DNA of 64,000 bases from Lineus longissimus (GCF_910592395.1 NC_088314.1:17521998-17585997), one strand, 5' to 3'; positions 21,609 to 31,200 are shown, counted from the first letter of the stretch. Notes: generated by a model not told the origin, from the letters alone. Translations and numbers: made by a program.

Positions 21609-21845
21609 TTAATTAGTGATGTTCTTCGGCAATCCTTGCTTTTCCAGATATCCTTTTGTAATAATAGCTAGTGACACTGCACCCGTTAGCTTAACTGCCT
21701 CCATTAGGTCAGGTTTACTAGGATCTCCAATGTTTGACTTTAATAGCTTTTTAGCAGCCATGCCATAGCCAACAACAAGTGCTGCTAAAACTGCAGAATG
21801 GTAAATTGTGTTTCCAATATTTTTCGTGTCGATCATGGTGCTCAT
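21609..21845 (-). CDS. Small two-helix membrane protein
   Basis: Encodes 78 residues. A hydrophobic helix (AVLAALVVGYGMAAKKLL) and a second weaker one (AVKLTGAVSLAIITKGYL) are separated by a polar GDPSKPDLM turn. This layout is typical of small polintovirus membrane/virion proteins; the exact role is unknown. The start lies in the 17-bp motif tttactataaataaATG that also precedes the major capsid gene and the 25545 gene. Confidence 0.7.
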   Translation of the reverse strand: MSTMIDTKNIGNTIYHSAVLAALVVGYGMAAKKLLKSNIGDPSKPDLMEAVKLTGAVSLAIITKGYLEKQGLPKNITN

Positions 21846-21872
21846 TTATTTATAGTAAATTTTTTTTTAAAT

Positions 21873-22175
21873 TTATAAGATCAGATTGTCAGATTTTTGT
21901 TTAAGTTTAAATTTTTTAACATCATGATGTAATTTTTCACTAGGTGACTCCTTTTTAGAGTAGAACCAAACAAAACCTGCTAAAGTGATGCCACTTATCA
22001 CTATTAAAGGATAGTAAGGCAAATAATAATTTTGCTTAATGTCATCATCTGTTTTACTTTTTTTCTTTCCTTTATTCAACTGACCTAATTTTTTACCCCA
22101 TTCAACTCTTTTATGATTCTTTGGCTTTTCTGTTGTTGTAATTTCAGTTGTTGTGTTATCTTTTTCTCCGTCCAT
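21873..22175 (-). CDS. Small basic single-span membrane protein
   Basis: Encodes 100 residues. A Thr/Glu-rich N-terminus is followed by a basic stretch (KRVEWGKKLGQLNKGKKKSK), one membrane helix (about 54-71, YPLIVISGITLAGFVWF) and a basic tail. Its start (cagatATGg) lacks the TAAATG context of its neighbours, although ataaaataaa lies 5 bases further upstream. It is the first gene of the leftward structural cluster. Confidence 0.65.
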   Translation of the reverse strand: MDGEKDNTTTEITTTEKPKNHKRVEWGKKLGQLNKGKKKSKTDDDIKQNYYLPYYPLIVISGITLAGFVWFYSKKESPSEKLHHDVKKFKLKQKSDNLIL

Positions 22176-22198
22176 ATCTGTTTATTTTATGAAAAAAT

Positions 22199-22367
22199 AG
22201 TAGCGACTATTATTATGACTATTAGCGACTATTATTATGACTATTAGCGACTATTATTATGACTATTAGCGACTATTATTATGACTATTAGCGACTATTA
22301 TTATGACTATTAGCGACTATTATTATGACTATTATTATGACTATTAGCGACTATTATTATGACTATT
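22199..22367. repeat. 22-bp minisatellite between divergent genes
   Basis: About seven and a half copies of agcgactattattatgactatt, one of them shortened. It occupies most of the gap between the leftward structural cluster (start 22175) and the rightward zinc-ribbon gene (start 22477). It is followed by two gtgatgatagttgatttt copies (about 22386-22428). The location suits a bidirectional promoter or replication-associated element; neither is proven. Confidence 0.85.
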
Positions 22368-22476
22368 AAAGTCTGATGATTTTAAATGTGATGATAGTTG
22401 ATTTTTTGTGTGATGATAGTTGATTTTAAATGTGGTGATGACTTCTTTTAATAAAAATTATGTTGTCATAAATAAA

Positions 22477-23160
22477 ATGAATCCAGATGTTAGATTTGAC
22501 AACTTTGAAGAAATATATGAAAAAGTGGTTGAAGCATTAGAAAATGACGCAAGACACTATCAATATGACATGTCACGTGTCCCATACAATTTACGAGAGC
22601 ATCTTAAAATAGCTAGAAAATATGTCAATTTATATTGTAATCATTGGATTTGTCAAGATTGTTATTCAACAGATTGTACTATATTAGAGAATGAAGTCGT
22701 TTGTAATGATTGTGGTGATGTAGACAATGCTTTTGATCCATATAATGAGACTCCAATGTTGTGGATGAATTCTATTCAAAAAACATATATGTCTGGCTCA
22801 CACTATGGCATGGAAAAAACTCATACCTATGTTGTATCTAAGTTTCAAAAATTTAAAGAGCAGTATAAGGATGAACTATTGTTCAAGAGCGTGGACAATC
22901 ATTTAATTGCCAAGGATGTGAAAAGGTTAGAAGACCTGTTTGAAAAGAATAGGGATAAACTAACCAGAAAGTCCTTCTTTTTTAACAAACATATTTTGAG
23001 AAAATTAAATGAACACTATCTTTTAGCACCAGCAAGTATAAGCGCAACGATGAGAAAAGAGTTGAAAAAAGTGGACAAAAAAGCGGCTGCATCAGCGAGT
23101 GTACTCACATCTTCTTTAGAAAAGGTGTATGACGATTTTAAAACATTACATTGGCCATAG
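22477..23160 (+). CDS. VLTF3/TFIIB-like zinc-ribbon transcription factor
   Basis: Encodes 227 residues from the ATG at 22477, chosen over the upstream frame because of the aataaaATGaat context shared with the TIR gene. A zinc ribbon (C59, C62, C76, C79; WICQDC, VVCNDCGD) is followed by a helical region (THTYVVSKFQKFKEQYKDEL and LFEKNRDKLTRKSFFFNKHI) whose pattern recalls poxvirus late transcription factor VLTF3 and related large-DNA-virus proteins. TFIIB-type ribbons are an alternative. It is the only mid-element gene besides 25545 on the plus strand, divergent from the structural cluster, as expected for a regulator expressed separately. Confidence 0.65.
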   Translation: MNPDVRFDNFEEIYEKVVEALENDARHYQYDMSRVPYNLREHLKIARKYVNLYCNHWICQDCYSTDCTILENEVVCNDCGDVDNAFDPYNETPMLWMNSIQKTYMSGSHYGMEKTHTYVVSKFQKFKEQYKDELLFKSVDNHLIAKDVKRLEDLFEKNRDKLTRKSFFFNKHILRKLNEHYLLAPASISATMRKELKKVDKKAAASASVLTSSLEKVYDDFKTLHWP

Positions 23161-23187
23161 ATTTTATAAAGTCAGACTCTATAAAAT

Positions 23188-23610
23188 TTAGGAATCTGTG
23201 TCTTCGCTTTTTTCAATTGCAGTTTCAGCTGTATTGACTACAATTGTACCTGCAGCTAAAAGTGTGGGATTCATATATTGACCCAGTTGTTTTTTAATTT
23301 CATGGTTGACTATTATATTGTCATTTAATTTTTCATGTAATTTTTTTTGATCCAAATTTGGAAATACCATTTTTACCGCCTGTGTATAACCAAATAGTAA
23401 GTTAGACACTAAATCATCAGCAATCTGAGTATTATATTTAATTTTATACTCATTATATAATTTTTCAATATTTTTTTGTGACGCTTTTTTAATCGTAGCC
23501 TCAGATGATTTTATTCCTAGTTTATTGAGTAATCCTGATTGATAGTGTGAAAGTAATTCACTTCGCATGTCACACTCGTTTTGTTCTTCTTCAACATCAT
23601 TGTTATTCAT
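23188..23610 (-). CDS. Conserved-looking helical protein, unknown function
   Basis: Encodes 140 mostly helical residues. It contains LYNEYKIKYNTQIADDLVSN, NLLFGYTQAVKMVFP and IVNHEIKKQLGQYMNP, a pattern I associate with small uncharacterised proteins of cnidarian and mollusc Polintons (from memory, not searched). It lies just downstream of the ATPase in the same direction and starts in AATAAATGA. It converges with the zinc-ribbon gene (27-bp gap). A hydrophobic stretch near the C-terminus (TLLAAGTIVVNTAE) may touch a membrane. Confidence 0.6.
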   Translation of the reverse strand: MNNNDVEEEQNECDMRSELLSHYQSGLLNKLGIKSSEATIKKASQKNIEKLYNEYKIKYNTQIADDLVSNLLFGYTQAVKMVFPNLDQKKLHEKLNDNIIVNHEIKKQLGQYMNPTLLAAGTIVVNTAETAIEKSEDTDS

Positions 23611-23629
23611 TTATTTATTACAGATTTTT

Positions 23630-24241
23630 TTACTTAAGTGAGTAATCAAAAGGCATCTTTCTGCGCAGTATAAGCTTCTTTCCTGCATCAATCTGCGTCA
23701 GAACTGTGTCTTTTTCGCTTTGTGGAATACAGCGATTTTCTTTGAAAATTTGATCCATAGATAATTGATCATTCATGGTATGAATCACCATGTGTTTACA
23801 ATTTTCTCTAAAATCTTTTACAACTGCATTATATTTTTGAGTCAAAAGCCACACAGAAATGCCATAATGTCTTCCTGAGAAAGCTAGTTCAGTCAATTTT
23901 GTACACTTATTCTTTGATTCCCACAAATTAGCACAATCATCAATGATAAATAATGTTTGGTGATCTTGACTTTTTAAATTTTCAATCGCATCTTCTAAGC
24001 ATATATTTAAATCTGTAAGTACTAACTTAGATGGGTAAACAATTACACCTTTATCTTGTGTAATCCATGCTCTATCTTGGTAAGTTTTATTCATGTCAAT
24101 GGTTGGACAAAATATCACAATGTCATCAAATTTTTTACGAAATTCTTTTTCAAGTAAATCTAGTATAAAGTAGGTCTTGCCACAGTCTGTCATTCCGACA
24201 ATTAACATATTGAAAGGTGGATCACAATAAAATTCACTCAT
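23630..24241 (-). CDS. A32/FtsK-HerA-type DNA packaging ATPase
   Basis: Encodes 203 residues. The Walker A motif is GMTDCGKT at residues 16-23, and Walker B is TLFIIDD with D101-D102. These are followed by FSGRHYGISVWLLTQKY, containing the arginine and sensor-type Gln typical of the A32 packaging ATPases of Polintons and large DNA viruses. It would pump DNA into a capsid. The length is normal for the short polintovirus form. It starts 12 bp downstream of the capsid gene stop in TAAAATAAATGAG, between the capsid gene and the 140-residue gene, the expected morphogenesis context. Confidence 0.92.
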   Translation of the reverse strand: MSEFYCDPPFNMLIVGMTDCGKTYFILDLLEKEFRKKFDDIVIFCPTIDMNKTYQDRAWITQDKGVIVYPSKLVLTDLNICLEDAIENLKSQDHQTLFIIDDCANLWESKNKCTKLTELAFSGRHYGISVWLLTQKYNAVVKDFRENCKHMVIHTMNDQLSMDQIFKENRCIPQSEKDTVLTQIDAGKKLILRRKMPFDYSLK

Positions 24242-24253
24242 TTATTTTACGTG

Positions 24254-25468
24254 TTAGTGTACAATGCCCTTTACTCGTTTATTCTCAAGCCCTACTAGTC
24301 CATCAGCTACAATATAGACTAGCATGTCATATTCTGTTTCAGTACTTCTGGTAAGTTCAAGCTGTAAACCATGTTTAATATTGCTCATGGCAGTTCCAGA
24401 TCCATGTAAATAGTTGTCCTCTGTACTTCTCAGATCAATCCACAGAGCATATTTATGATTTTCATAGAATTTTTCGACATCCATCATACAGTCTTCAGTT
24501 TGCTTAAGATCTTCTGACATATAAAGTCGTTTGACTTCATCAAATTGATTATAAGCTTTCAATCCTGACTTGTATATACAGTGAGAAATTCCTTCTGAAG
24601 TAATGGTCACATTAGTGATGTCTGGATTTTGAAAACTTGTATTTTCGGCATCATACTCAGCGTAATTTTTCTGGAAAAATATCAGAATACCCTTTGTTGA
24701 TGCACGATTGACATCTACATTGATATTCATGCGTTTATTCTTTCCAATTGAATCTGTTCTCAAAAGATGCACGTCTTCATATCTAAATCTAGTATCAGCA
24801 TATATTGCTTCGATTTCCTCACTAAGTTCTGTGGAAAAGACTGTTTCATACTCAAGTTGAATATCTTTCACAGCATATGTTTTTGACGTTGCAGTTCCTG
24901 TCACAACATATTTTGCATCATTGAATTTGATATTATATTCAATGGATTCTAAAATAGCTGATGGGTAAAAAGGTAGATGATCATCAAAAAGTTCTGACTC
25001 AATAGGAATACAATATCTGTCACCAAATGCTGTTTTAATAGCATCTTTTCGTTGCTCCTTGTCAATACCTTGCTGAACACGATTTTTCCTTTGTTTTTCT
25101 GTCAACCAAAAATCCTTGAACGTATTATAGATGTAAGATTTGTCCACTTCACTCATTGTTTTTCCACCCAATTTAGTAGTAATTCTTTCTACAATATTTC
25201 GACCTACATTCGCCACAAATCCAGCTGCTGCAGCATTGGCTGCATTACTTGCTTTTGATGAGGTAGAAAGTTTAAATGTAAGTTTCAAACTTTTAGGAAC
25301 AATCACTTGTCCTTTTTCAAGCTGAGGAATTTTCACATAAAGTGTTTCTCCAGGATTCACAGAATTAGGATTGTGAGTGATGACTTCATAATTTCTTTTA
25401 GCCTTGAGCCCCTTGGCTATTTTGTTTGATCTATAAGGATCAAGATATTTACCAAACGATGTGTCCAT
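24254..25468 (-). CDS. Major capsid protein candidate (double jelly-roll type)
   Basis: Encodes 404 residues. The N-terminus (SFGKYLDPYRSNKIAKG) and a following SVNPGETLYVKIPQLEKG segment lead into a long beta-rich body. Two halves can be made out, about 50-215 and 220-395, the second including ISHCIYKSGL, KYALWIDLRS and YIVADGLVGLENKR. Size and beta content fit a compact double jelly-roll hexon, and the gene is next to the ATPase, as in polintoviruses. The fold is an inference; a structure prediction would confirm it. Its promoter region is a mirror image of that of the divergent 25545 gene. Confidence 0.75.
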   Translation of the reverse strand: MDTSFGKYLDPYRSNKIAKGLKAKRNYEVITHNPNSVNPGETLYVKIPQLEKGQVIVPKSLKLTFKLSTSSKASNAANAAAAGFVANVGRNIVERITTKLGGKTMSEVDKSYIYNTFKDFWLTEKQRKNRVQQGIDKEQRKDAIKTAFGDRYCIPIESELFDDHLPFYPSAILESIEYNIKFNDAKYVVTGTATSKTYAVKDIQLEYETVFSTELSEEIEAIYADTRFRYEDVHLLRTDSIGKNKRMNINVDVNRASTKGILIFFQKNYAEYDAENTSFQNPDITNVTITSEGISHCIYKSGLKAYNQFDEVKRLYMSEDLKQTEDCMMDVEKFYENHKYALWIDLRSTEDNYLHGSGTAMSNIKHGLQLELTRSTETEYDMLVYIVADGLVGLENKRVKGIVH

Positions 25469-25547
25469 TTATTTATAGTAAAAATTTTTTAAAAAATTCA
25501 ATGTGCCAAAAATGGCATATTGAAATTAATTTTACTATAAATAAATG
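25465..25547. promoter_or_regulatory. Symmetric divergent promoter between capsid gene and 25545 gene
   Basis: The two start codons face outward within mirror-image arms: catttatttatagtaaaa on the left and ttttactataaataaatg on the right, an 18-bp perfect inverted pair including both ATGs. A hairpin (25497-25524, tgccaaaaatggca core) sits in the middle. The arm contains TAAATG, the core of poxvirus late promoters, and recurs before the 21845 gene. Confidence 0.7.
25497..25524. repeat. Hairpin, second copy
   Basis: It reads ttcaatgtgccaaaaatgg then catattgaa, which is nearly self-complementary. It is the inverted twin of the hairpin at 21548-21572. Confidence 0.7.
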
Positions 25548-25829
25548 AGTAATTTATATTCTAACTTTGATCAAATTCAAGACATTCAAGACAAGTTCAA
25601 TGCAGACATCCTCAAGGTTAAAAACAGTTCGTGGGGTGCAGACGTTATAACAGCGAGTAAAGTCAACACTAAAGTGGATCAACTTGAGATATCAGTGAAT
25701 GACAGTTTCATCAAATTAGAAACATGGTGGGCTATCGTTGGAACTTATTTAGACTATATGTTGACCCGTAGAAGATGGAAAAATGTGCCAAAAGAAATGA
25801 AAGAACTTCCTTCATTGCAAATTGAGTAA
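25545..25829 (+). CDS. Small helical protein, unknown
   Basis: Encodes 94 residues with a heptad-like N-terminus (NLYSNFDQIQDIQDKFNADI) and a short hydrophobic/aromatic segment (LETWWAIVGTYLDYMLTRRR). It is divergent from the major capsid gene and uses the same promoter arm (actataaataaATG), so it is probably expressed at the same stage. It converges with the integrase gene. No family is recognised. Confidence 0.6.
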   Translation: MSNLYSNFDQIQDIQDKFNADILKVKNSSWGADVITASKVNTKVDQLEISVNDSFIKLETWWAIVGTYLDYMLTRRRWKNVPKEMKELPSLQIE

Positions 25830-25863
25830 CATGTTTATAGTGTGATTTTACATTATAAATATC

Positions 25864-26919
25864 TTACTTCTTTCTCAACCGTGAGTCAATACTATTTTCT
25901 TTATCAAGTCCTTCTTTGTGTTTAATTGTTGACTCAATTTTAGCTTCTTTATCTGCTTTCTCAACCTCTGAAGAATCAGCTTCTTCATCAATTGTAGCTA
26001 GCACTTGCTGCAAAGCATCAAGTCTAACTCTTTCATCATTATTTAAGATAGCATGAACACCTTCAATATGTTTGATAGTGTAAGTTCTATTGCTCCAAAT
26101 CTGTTTGTAACCTTTTGTAAATATAGGTCTCTTCAATTTTTTTCTAACTAATTCTCCAATGTTAAACTTGTGTACAACGGGCATAGATTTTTCTACATTT
26201 AATTCAACTAATTCAGTAGCATGAAGGTTAGCTTCATTTGGACTATAGTCTAAAATGCCAGAATGAGGTCTTTCATTGTATGCACTAATGTAATCTTGCA
26301 AATGATCAACCCATTTGACTGTATTTTTCTCTGTGAAATCTTTGAAGACCATTTCTTTAATAGTTCTAGATAGTCTATCAATTAAGCCTAATGCATGATG
26401 ATCACCAATATCCACTGTTCCATGTCTAATGTTTAATTCTTTGAATAAATCTTGTAGTGGTTTGTTTAAAAATTCATTGCCTGAATCTGTAATAATAAGT
26501 GTAATACTTCCAGTACTCGCTACGCTCGCAGAAGTATCATTATAAATTTTTTCAAAGCCATTTTTCACTTCAAACTTAGTTTTATTTTTTAATGCTTCAG
26601 CATAAGCTTTTCTTGTAAATGTATCAATAGCAAGTAAAATCCATTTGTAACCTTTATTTTGCCTTGAGTAATTACTCATGTCCAACAAATCCATGAACCA
26701 AAGAGCATTTTCACGATAAGCTATAATGTGACCTTGGACTTTATTGAACTGCTTTTTGTGAAGCTGATAGCTTTTCTGAGATTTTACAAATTGGTCAATG
26801 TCATCAAATTTTATACTAGGATCCTTCTTTTTCATGATTTTATAAAATTTTAAAGCAGAAGGATATTTGTAACTTGCATATGCTTCTTGCACACTCGCTT
26901 CGCTCGTGGGCGCACTCAT
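25864..26919 (-). CDS. int: Retrovirus-like (rve) integrase
   Basis: Encodes 351 residues. The RNase H-like catalytic core runs about 70-235: D77 in LWFMDLLDM, D145 in IITDSGNEF, and then LGLIDRLSRTIKE, where the residue at the usual Glu position is Asp (D181). The spacing D145-x35-D181 is exactly that of DD35E enzymes. A small basic beta domain (252-306, GELVRKKLKRPIF ... TYTIKHIEG) resembles the SH3/chromo-like C-terminal part, followed by a charged tail. It would insert the linear element and make the 6-bp duplication. The Asp for Glu could be natural in this lineage or impair activity. The start is in AAATAAATATGAG. Confidence 0.93.
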   Translation of the reverse strand: MSAPTSEASVQEAYASYKYPSALKFYKIMKKKDPSIKFDDIDQFVKSQKSYQLHKKQFNKVQGHIIAYRENALWFMDLLDMSNYSRQNKGYKWILLAIDTFTRKAYAEALKNKTKFEVKNGFEKIYNDTSASVASTGSITLIITDSGNEFLNKPLQDLFKELNIRHGTVDIGDHHALGLIDRLSRTIKEMVFKDFTEKNTVKWVDHLQDYISAYNERPHSGILDYSPNEANLHATELVELNVEKSMPVVHKFNIGELVRKKLKRPIFTKGYKQIWSNRTYTIKHIEGVHAILNNDERVRLDALQQVLATIDEEADSSEVEKADKEAKIESTIKHKEGLDKENSIDSRLRKK

Positions 26920-26926
26920 ATTTATT

Positions 26927-28165
26927 TTAAAGAATAGTTTGAACTAAAAGACCTACAACAATTAATCCCATTGTAAAAGGTAAATGTGAATTGTCTACCT
27001 CTTCTACAGCTATTTCAGGTGACTCCTTAATACTCTCTAAGCTTGATGAATGAGTTTGTTTTGCTCGTGACACTTGTCGCTTTTTTCTGACATTGATATG
27101 TGAATTGATGCCAAAAGTTGTATTTTCTGTAGCGGTCAACAGAGAGTTATTATACCCTTCAATTATACCAATATGTAATCGCATATGACTAGGAACAAGT
27201 TGTAATCCTAATCCAACGGCAAAATCTAGTCGTGAACCTGCTTTTTCTAAAGCATATGCATACGCTTGTTTTGAGTGAATGAGTATACTCGCTGACTGAA
27301 ATGTTTTGATGGAATCGACTAATGTTTGACCTTGAATAGCATCTTCCACTAAAATTCCAAATTGCTTTTGCGTGTCCAATGAACCAAGAATATCCTGTCG
27401 AATCATGGTTTGTGAACCTAGAATACAATAAACATAGGTTCTAATCGATTCATTGATTCTACTCATGCCTGCTTTAGTCAATCCTTGACTGTCTAGGGCG
27501 ATAAAATTTGTCCAATCGTCTGAGTAAATGAACAATAAAGTGTCAATATAAAGTCTATGATGGTCTGCATAGACATATCCTTTTTTATCTGCATTAAATG
27601 GAAACTTACTAGGATCATTCAAATAATAGTTGCCATTGTCCATGACAATGTCTAGCGCTTGTATTTTCCCTTTGTGAAAATAGTTGAAGTCAACAGAGCC
27701 AAATTCAAGCTTTAAATTTTCATAGGCTTGTTTATTGTAAGGATTTTTTGATGGATTAAAGTCAGGATTTCCTGGTAATGGAATTTTTAGCTGGTGTAAT
27801 ATCTTTCTGATGGTAAAATAGACATGGAATCTAAAAATACTTTGTACTAAAGGATCAGCATGATTAATATGATTATGCCAGCTTACACCTGAACCTGATG
27901 TTGCGCAATATAGTGCAAATTTAAATTGGTTTTCCCAGTTATTCATACTTGCATTTTTAATATAATCTTGTACTTGAGAATAAGTGGTAAATTGTCGTGG
28001 ATTCACTTTATTTGGAAAAATATCAATTGTATTGAAATAAAAAAATTCATTTGGAGTGACATAAATTTTTTGATGAATGAAAGGATTCTTGTTTAAAGAA
28101 TTATTCTTATAAGTGACAGGATAATTTACATTAGCATTATATTTAAGATAGGGTGGAAATTCCAT
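26927..28165 (-). CDS. Polinton protein of unknown function, C-terminal anchor
   Basis: Encodes 412 residues and is separated from the integrase start by 7 bp. It has a folded, aromatic-rich body with a conspicuous LYCATSGSGVSWHNHINH segment (about 86-103), then FRFHVYFTIRKIL and a second half rich in helices. A basic/Ser-rich linker (NVRKKRQVSRAKQ) precedes a final hydrophobic segment (LPFTMGLIVVGLLVQTIL, 395-412), a tail anchor. There is no recognisable catalytic motif. It could be a virion protein attached to a membrane. It starts in AAAATAAATGG. Confidence 0.65.
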   Translation of the reverse strand: MEFPPYLKYNANVNYPVTYKNNSLNKNPFIHQKIYVTPNEFFYFNTIDIFPNKVNPRQFTTYSQVQDYIKNASMNNWENQFKFALYCATSGSGVSWHNHINHADPLVQSIFRFHVYFTIRKILHQLKIPLPGNPDFNPSKNPYNKQAYENLKLEFGSVDFNYFHKGKIQALDIVMDNGNYYLNDPSKFPFNADKKGYVYADHHRLYIDTLLFIYSDDWTNFIALDSQGLTKAGMSRINESIRTYVYCILGSQTMIRQDILGSLDTQKQFGILVEDAIQGQTLVDSIKTFQSASILIHSKQAYAYALEKAGSRLDFAVGLGLQLVPSHMRLHIGIIEGYNNSLLTATENTTFGINSHINVRKKRQVSRAKQTHSSSLESIKESPEIAVEEVDNSHLPFTMGLIVVGLLVQTIL

Positions 28166-28184
28166 TTATTTTTATTTTTTTTAT

Positions 28185-28209
28185 CAGGGCTACCAAATTG
28201 GTAGCCCTG
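28185..28209. terminator. Perfect 10-bp-stem hairpin
   Basis: cagggctacc and ggtagccctg pair around an AAATT loop. With the next hairpin it fills the 80-bp gap between the polymerase stop and the start of the 412-residue gene. Confidence 0.6.
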
Positions 28210-28218
28210 TTGCCATTA

Positions 28219-28245
28219 ACAGGGCTAGCAAACTGCTAGCCCTGT
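28219..28245. terminator. Perfect 12-bp-stem hairpin after the polymerase gene
   Basis: acagggctagca pairs with tgctagccctgt around a 3-base loop, one base beyond the polymerase stop codon (28247-28249). T-rich text follows on the polymerase side. The CAGGGCT arm is shared with the hairpins at 28185 and 21579. A 3'-end or transcription-stop role is inferred. Confidence 0.6.
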
Positions 28246-28246
28246 T

Positions 28247-31200
28247 TTATTTTTTAAATCCAAGAGCTTTAGTTGAGATGCCATCTTCCAATATTGTACG
28301 TTTATCATCATTCGCATTCAATGCTACTTTGCTCACTTGCTCAGTGTAAATTTGATGATGTCTTGACCTAAACACATTCATCTGTTTTTCAATTGGAATT
28401 TTTTCCAAGAGCACAGACTTGTAATCTTCAATAGTGATTTCATTTTTGACTACGTTCTTCTTAACACCTTTACATTTTTTAACTTCATCATCTTTATCAG
28501 TTGTATAGGCATATAATTTAGCTCTCAAAGCGATGAATTCAGTGATGACATGACCAGCTTCTTCGTCTTTGAACTTTCCAATGACTTTTTTATTCGCTTC
28601 TGAAAACAGTGGATGGTCTTTAGGAAAATTAGAGAAGTCATACAAGTGAGCATCTTTCTGCATGTCTTTGTAGATATCAGGTGTTTCTATATGATAAACT
28701 AATGAGTCAGTATCAGTGTACAACAGTTGTGCTTTGTCACCATACTTTTTCATCATATGATTATAATGGAAATCATACATGTGCATTTTTGAGAGGTCTA
28801 GAATCGCTTGACCCATAAATATTGGTTTATTGAGACAAACTTCTACTTTTTGACTCTCAACCATGACTAGATCTTCGCCAAAAATTTTGTGATCTTTATA
28901 GTTGTTCGAATTGACTAATTTTCGAAGCTGAGGGACATTTGTAGTCAATTTTATATTTTTTCTATCTCTGACTGATTCCATTGTCTTTCCAAAGCATGAA
29001 TTGTTCATCAATTTGAAGAAATCCTTTTCAAAGTCATTTTTCGCTTTGGCTCGTTGACTTGTGTTTAAGTCAATGTACTCTTTCAAAAAGTATGATTCTG
29101 TGTAAGAAATTCCTCTATGAATCTTAGTCAATTTTAAACCTTGACTCAAGTAGAATTTCAAAGCCTTGTGATGCACAATATATTTTTTCTTGTCTTGCAA
29201 GTTAGGAATCAACTTATCATTCAAATGTTCAGGTGCTAATGGATAGGCATTATGTAGGTCATGTAATTCTTGAGGATATTCTAAGTCCACTTCTAAAGTA
29301 CATGGAATGCTTTGCCACTTTAATAATTCTGATTGAGTCATCCATTTAAAATTAGAATGTGGTAATTTTTCACTCATGGATAATCCATACAAATTATTCG
29401 CATCGAGATAAGAGATATAACTTGTAGGTTTACTAGGATCGTGGTCTTTCAAATAAGGATTATTTGCTTTTGCATATCTGTGACTTGCTTGACAGATTCC
29501 TCCTCTAATGCCACATTCATAGAAGTTGTAATGGTCCACATCTGTTAAAAGTTCAATGTTAACATCTGTCTTTTTCAACATGGCTTGCCAAGACAATCCT
29601 GAGGCCGAATAAGCCCAGACTGGATCTAAATTATAAATCTCCATGCATGTGCTCCTGAAATTTTCTAAAATGTCTGCTAGTAAAAGAACATCTGTTCTCA
29701 AATAAATTTCGTGGTAATCTCTAAATGTTTGACAATTGAACCTATCCCACACATGTTGAGCGTGTAAGTATTCCTCTTGTGAAATTTTTGTATCATTAAA
29801 TTTTGAGTCAAATGCTTCAATCGGAGGTAATTCTTTTTCTTCAAATTTATTGTGTGAGTCAACCCATTCATACGGATAGATTCCTTTTCTAGTGACTAGA
29901 TCAAATTGTTCATCTTGGAAAAATTGTGCAAGGTTTATCTTTTCAGAATTAGGCAAATTCTTAGCAAGATTTGCTAGAGATGACTGCATGAGTCTATATG
30001 AGTCAAGAAATCTGATCGATAGAGTCTTATGCTCGTCAACCTGTAACGTCTTGCTGAATGATATATAGTTTTCACTATTTTTCGCGATGACATTCAATCT
30101 CCCTTTTAAATTTTTCACAAACAGATGTGCATCATAACCTGACAAATTGTGAAAATAAACAGGTATGAAATCAGGTGCTTGTAATTGAAGATTACACTTA
30201 TTACAAGCTGGTCCTCTGTATTTTCCATTAAAATGGTTGTGATCACGAACTTTATAATTTTTTTCTGTGAACATTTTGTCACAGACATAACATTTTTTAG
30301 CTGTCTTGTGCTTAACCTGTTGTTCTTGTGTTAAGGCTAACATAGCTTTAGGTTTGAAATGCTTGTCATGAATATTATAGACAGCTTTTTCAATCTCTTC
30401 ACAGAATCTTTCTCCGATATCTTCATTATGATCGTTGACACTATATTCTGTGAAGAGATTTTTAGCCTTGATTTGATCCTTGTCAAAACAAACATAGAAG
30501 CTGAATGAGTTAGGAATATGTTCTTGAATTTGAACAGTTTTTTCGCCTAAGGATTTGTCGATAGTTTTCAAAGATGATTCAAAGTCAGCGACGATAAAAA
30601 CAGGATGTTTTTGTTCAAATTTTTTCTGATTGAATTGTAGGATTTTTTCATGATCCTTAGGCATGCTAACTCTGACACATTCAAACTGCTTACAGTTCTC
30701 AACATGTTGATTGTATCTTTTATTTAGAAGTTCGCTTGTCGATGCTGAAATAACTTTCATACATCTGAAACATACTTTGACCTGCCCATCGTGTTTTGAA
30801 TGAGATGTAGATACAAGCCTTGAGAAATTTTTGATCCAAGCATAATGATAATTTGCATTATCTTTGACATCTTCAACCTTTTCACCTTCTGAAAAATCGT
30901 TCTCATCTTTGTAGTGCAGAAGATTAATATACTTGTCTTCTGCTAGAATTCTCTCAGATAGTCTAACTGGAGAAATTGGGTAATCTGTAGTTTCATTTCC
31001 AAAGCATACTTTCTGTCTAGGGATAAATGTAAATACATTGACTGCTAAGTCAGGATTATTCTTCTCAAATTTCTCAATATCCTTGATTTTGACAGGATAT
31101 TCTAAATCTTTGAACATGTTGTCAAATTCAGTTTTGTTGTAATTTGACATTCGCTCTGTGTTCTTTGGAATATTTAATAATGCAGCTTCAACTGAGTATC

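Noticed and set aside
22199-22367. CRISPR-like array
   Set aside because: Units are contiguous 22-bp tandem repeats without spacers in eukaryotic transposon DNA.
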